Assembly (NCBI GenBank): GCA_001931905.2
Contig: MSJI02000240.1
Coordinates: 1 to 64,000, forward strand
Direction: 5' to 3'
DNA length: 64,000 nucleotides
From: Cladosporium sp. IMV 00045
Lineage: Eukaryota; Ascomycota; Dothideomycetes; Cladosporiales; Cladosporiaceae
The notes under the pieces were generated by a model. It saw nothing but the letters and a program-made list of their open reading frames with translations, was not told where the DNA came from and made no database searches. Shown here in pieces: positions 62,336 through 64,000 of the stretch. Position 1 is the stretch's first letter, and each line of letters starts with the position of its first letter. The translations under genes and the position numbers were made by a program.

Positions 62336-64000
62336 GCAAGTCGCCCAGCGCTTCCAAACTTTTGGACCCTTCGTTCCTCCTGTGACGCCGCCGTCACGAA
62401 AGCCAACTGCAAATCGGCAGGCGAACTTGAGGCCCTTGGTCGTCTCCACGGCATGACCGCCTTGATCCTACGATCGGCGGAACAAGGCCTGGCAGACAAC
62501 CATCTTCCCCTTTTTCACCCTTTCTTGCAACGACCCCTTTTTTTCACAACGCAACGACAACACAAAAACGAAGAAAAACTCTCAGCGCTGGCTCGTTACT
62601 TCTCACCAATCTCCTCAAAAAAGCAAACAAACTGGCAAAAGAAAAGAAAAGTGCCACCTCGAGGGGAATCAAGAGGCGAAAAAGTGGTTGAGCAGAGCGC
62701 GTCTGTGCCGCTTGCTCGCTCACCTTCTCTTTCGCTCCCCTCTTGGTGCACTTACGAACGATTGCATTTCTTAACCAGACAAGATCGAAACGAGATAAAC
62801 GACTTGCACGACCCTCAAAAAAACACATCCATTTCACCGGGACATATGGCGTGGCTTTAGGAGGATTTTGGATTTCCTGGATTTTTTATTTTTGACGATT
62901 TGATTCCCCCCCTTTGACATTATCCATCACACAACACAGCAAAAACACACTTTCGCTTTAGGATAGAAGAGCACTCGCACTGTTTTTTGGTATTCAATGC
63001 CTGAACCGTCCCATTTCGAGGCGTGATTCGGGAAATTTTTTACCAATTCTTCTTCTTTTCACGAATTTCTCATCTCATCTCCCTACAGTGAAATCAATCA
63101 CGCAATTCCTGGGAGGCTTCAAAACCTACCGCCCTTTTCTCGAAAAAAGCCAAAAGGAGAAAGACCACGCACTCGCACGCGCGGCGTGCGTGGTCGGGAA
63201 GTGCCGATCATCCCCGAATTGCGCCCTCCTGAGTCTTTTGGACGGCAATGCGGATTTGTCAAGACAATCTTTTTTTTTTCCGTCTCTTTGGCAGACCTTC
63301 TTGGCGGCGGAAAACCATGCGTTTGGAACAATAATTGGTTTGCTATTAGCCGAAAGAAATCCGTGGCAGTATGTCTGCTAGAAACTCGATGGATTGAAGT
63401 CTGTGTGCTTGGGGTTTTTTTGATTTCATTCATTAATTTCTATAACGTCTCAAAAGTCTTCATCGTTTTGGTCTGAAAAGTTGATGAAAATCGCAAGATG
63501 GAAGAATGAAAATCGACTCATTGTGCGATCGAAATATCGTGCGCGCCCTGCGCGATCATCGCGTTGTGCATATTCCCCATTCTCCAATTCGATTAGATCA
63601 CAGAGACGAATTTCCACGTCGGAGAATCTCGGTGTGTGCTGGCAATGCCACGATCTTCAATTTGTTTTTCATCTCTCGTTAATTTTTCTTTGGCATCTCA
63701 GGCAGCAACACGCCCTTCGAACGCAGCAACCAAACCGTGTGACATCGAGAATGAATAATGAAAAAGTGCCGGCGATGACCCGAACGTTCCGCGGCAGGCA
63801 CCCACTTGGCAGCTCTCAGCTCGTTGGGATGTCTGGCGGCAAAGCTCTGCTGAAGCCGCTCATGGCATGCTCTGATTTGGTGATGGGTAGGTATGCAACC
63901 CGCGAACTCCGGCGAAGCTTAGCGTTGCTGGTGTTGGGACGTCACTTGGATTTTTTTTTTTGTCTTGGGTGGAAGTGTTGGAGAAAAAAGAAAATTATTT
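62336..64000. other. Right-edge non-coding stretch
   Basis: The 3' flank of the Bys1-like gene and unassigned sequence. It is rich in T and A homopolymers (for example around 62520-62540, 63270-63278 and 63951-63961). Short frames on both strands look spurious. No RNA gene or repeat family was recognised. Confidence 0.45.

Overview
The window is nuclear DNA from a filamentous or yeast-like ascomycete, most likely a Dothideomycete. The genes are protein-coding, mostly of one to six exons, with short 49-82 nt GT-AG introns (one of 146 nt). The set is fungal throughout: TAF9, a DOCK-family GEF, a secreted GH2 beta-mannosidase, a rhodanese-PTP phosphatase, MOB1, MCR1, a Bys1/thaumatin-like protein and a MARVEL protein. 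I found no tRNA, rRNA, transposon or CRISPR array.

The main structural feature is a 17.5 kb block present twice in direct orientation (3120-20615 and 20636-38141), separated only by 20 Ns. Each copy carries, in the same order: an RRM-like protein (-), a peroxisomal short-chain dehydrogenase (-) with a small membrane-protein ORF 22 nt upstream, TAF9 (+), a 1973-residue DOCK GEF (+), a six-exon beta-mannosidase (-) and a protein tyrosine phosphatase (-). Copy 1 stops at the gap inside the phosphatase gene, and copy 2 starts at the gap. This is the pattern expected when two allelic or homeologous contigs with overlapping ends are joined as neighbours. It suggests a heterozygous diploid or hybrid genome; a black yeast such as Hortaea would fit, but the species is an inference. 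The two copies also give an internal comparison: real genes keep their frames, spurious ORFs do not.

The left flank (1-3119) has one Ser-rich disordered protein gene. The right flank (38142-64000) is single copy: the 5' half of the full-length phosphatase, an AAAP amino-acid transporter (+), an alpha/beta-hydrolase (-), an F-box protein (+), MCR1 cytochrome-b5 reductase (-), an eight-cysteine secreted protein (+), MOB1 (-), a MARVEL membrane protein (-), a butanediol-dehydrogenase-like enzyme (-) and a Bys1/thaumatin-like secreted protein (+). Long gene-free stretches lie at 39.8-42.3 kb, 49.1-51.0 kb, 57.9-61.5 kb and 62.3-64.0 kb.

The genes do not form one pathway. Several are signalling components (DOCK GEF for a Rac/Rho GTPase, a MAPK-type phosphatase, MOB1 for an NDR kinase) among housekeeping and secreted-protein genes. 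Points most worth a second look are the false-duplication signature, a dehydrogenase intron whose acceptor reads CG instead of AG next to the zinc-binding cysteine, a closely spaced membrane-protein/peroxisomal-SDR pair, and a transporter whose last exon changes frame.
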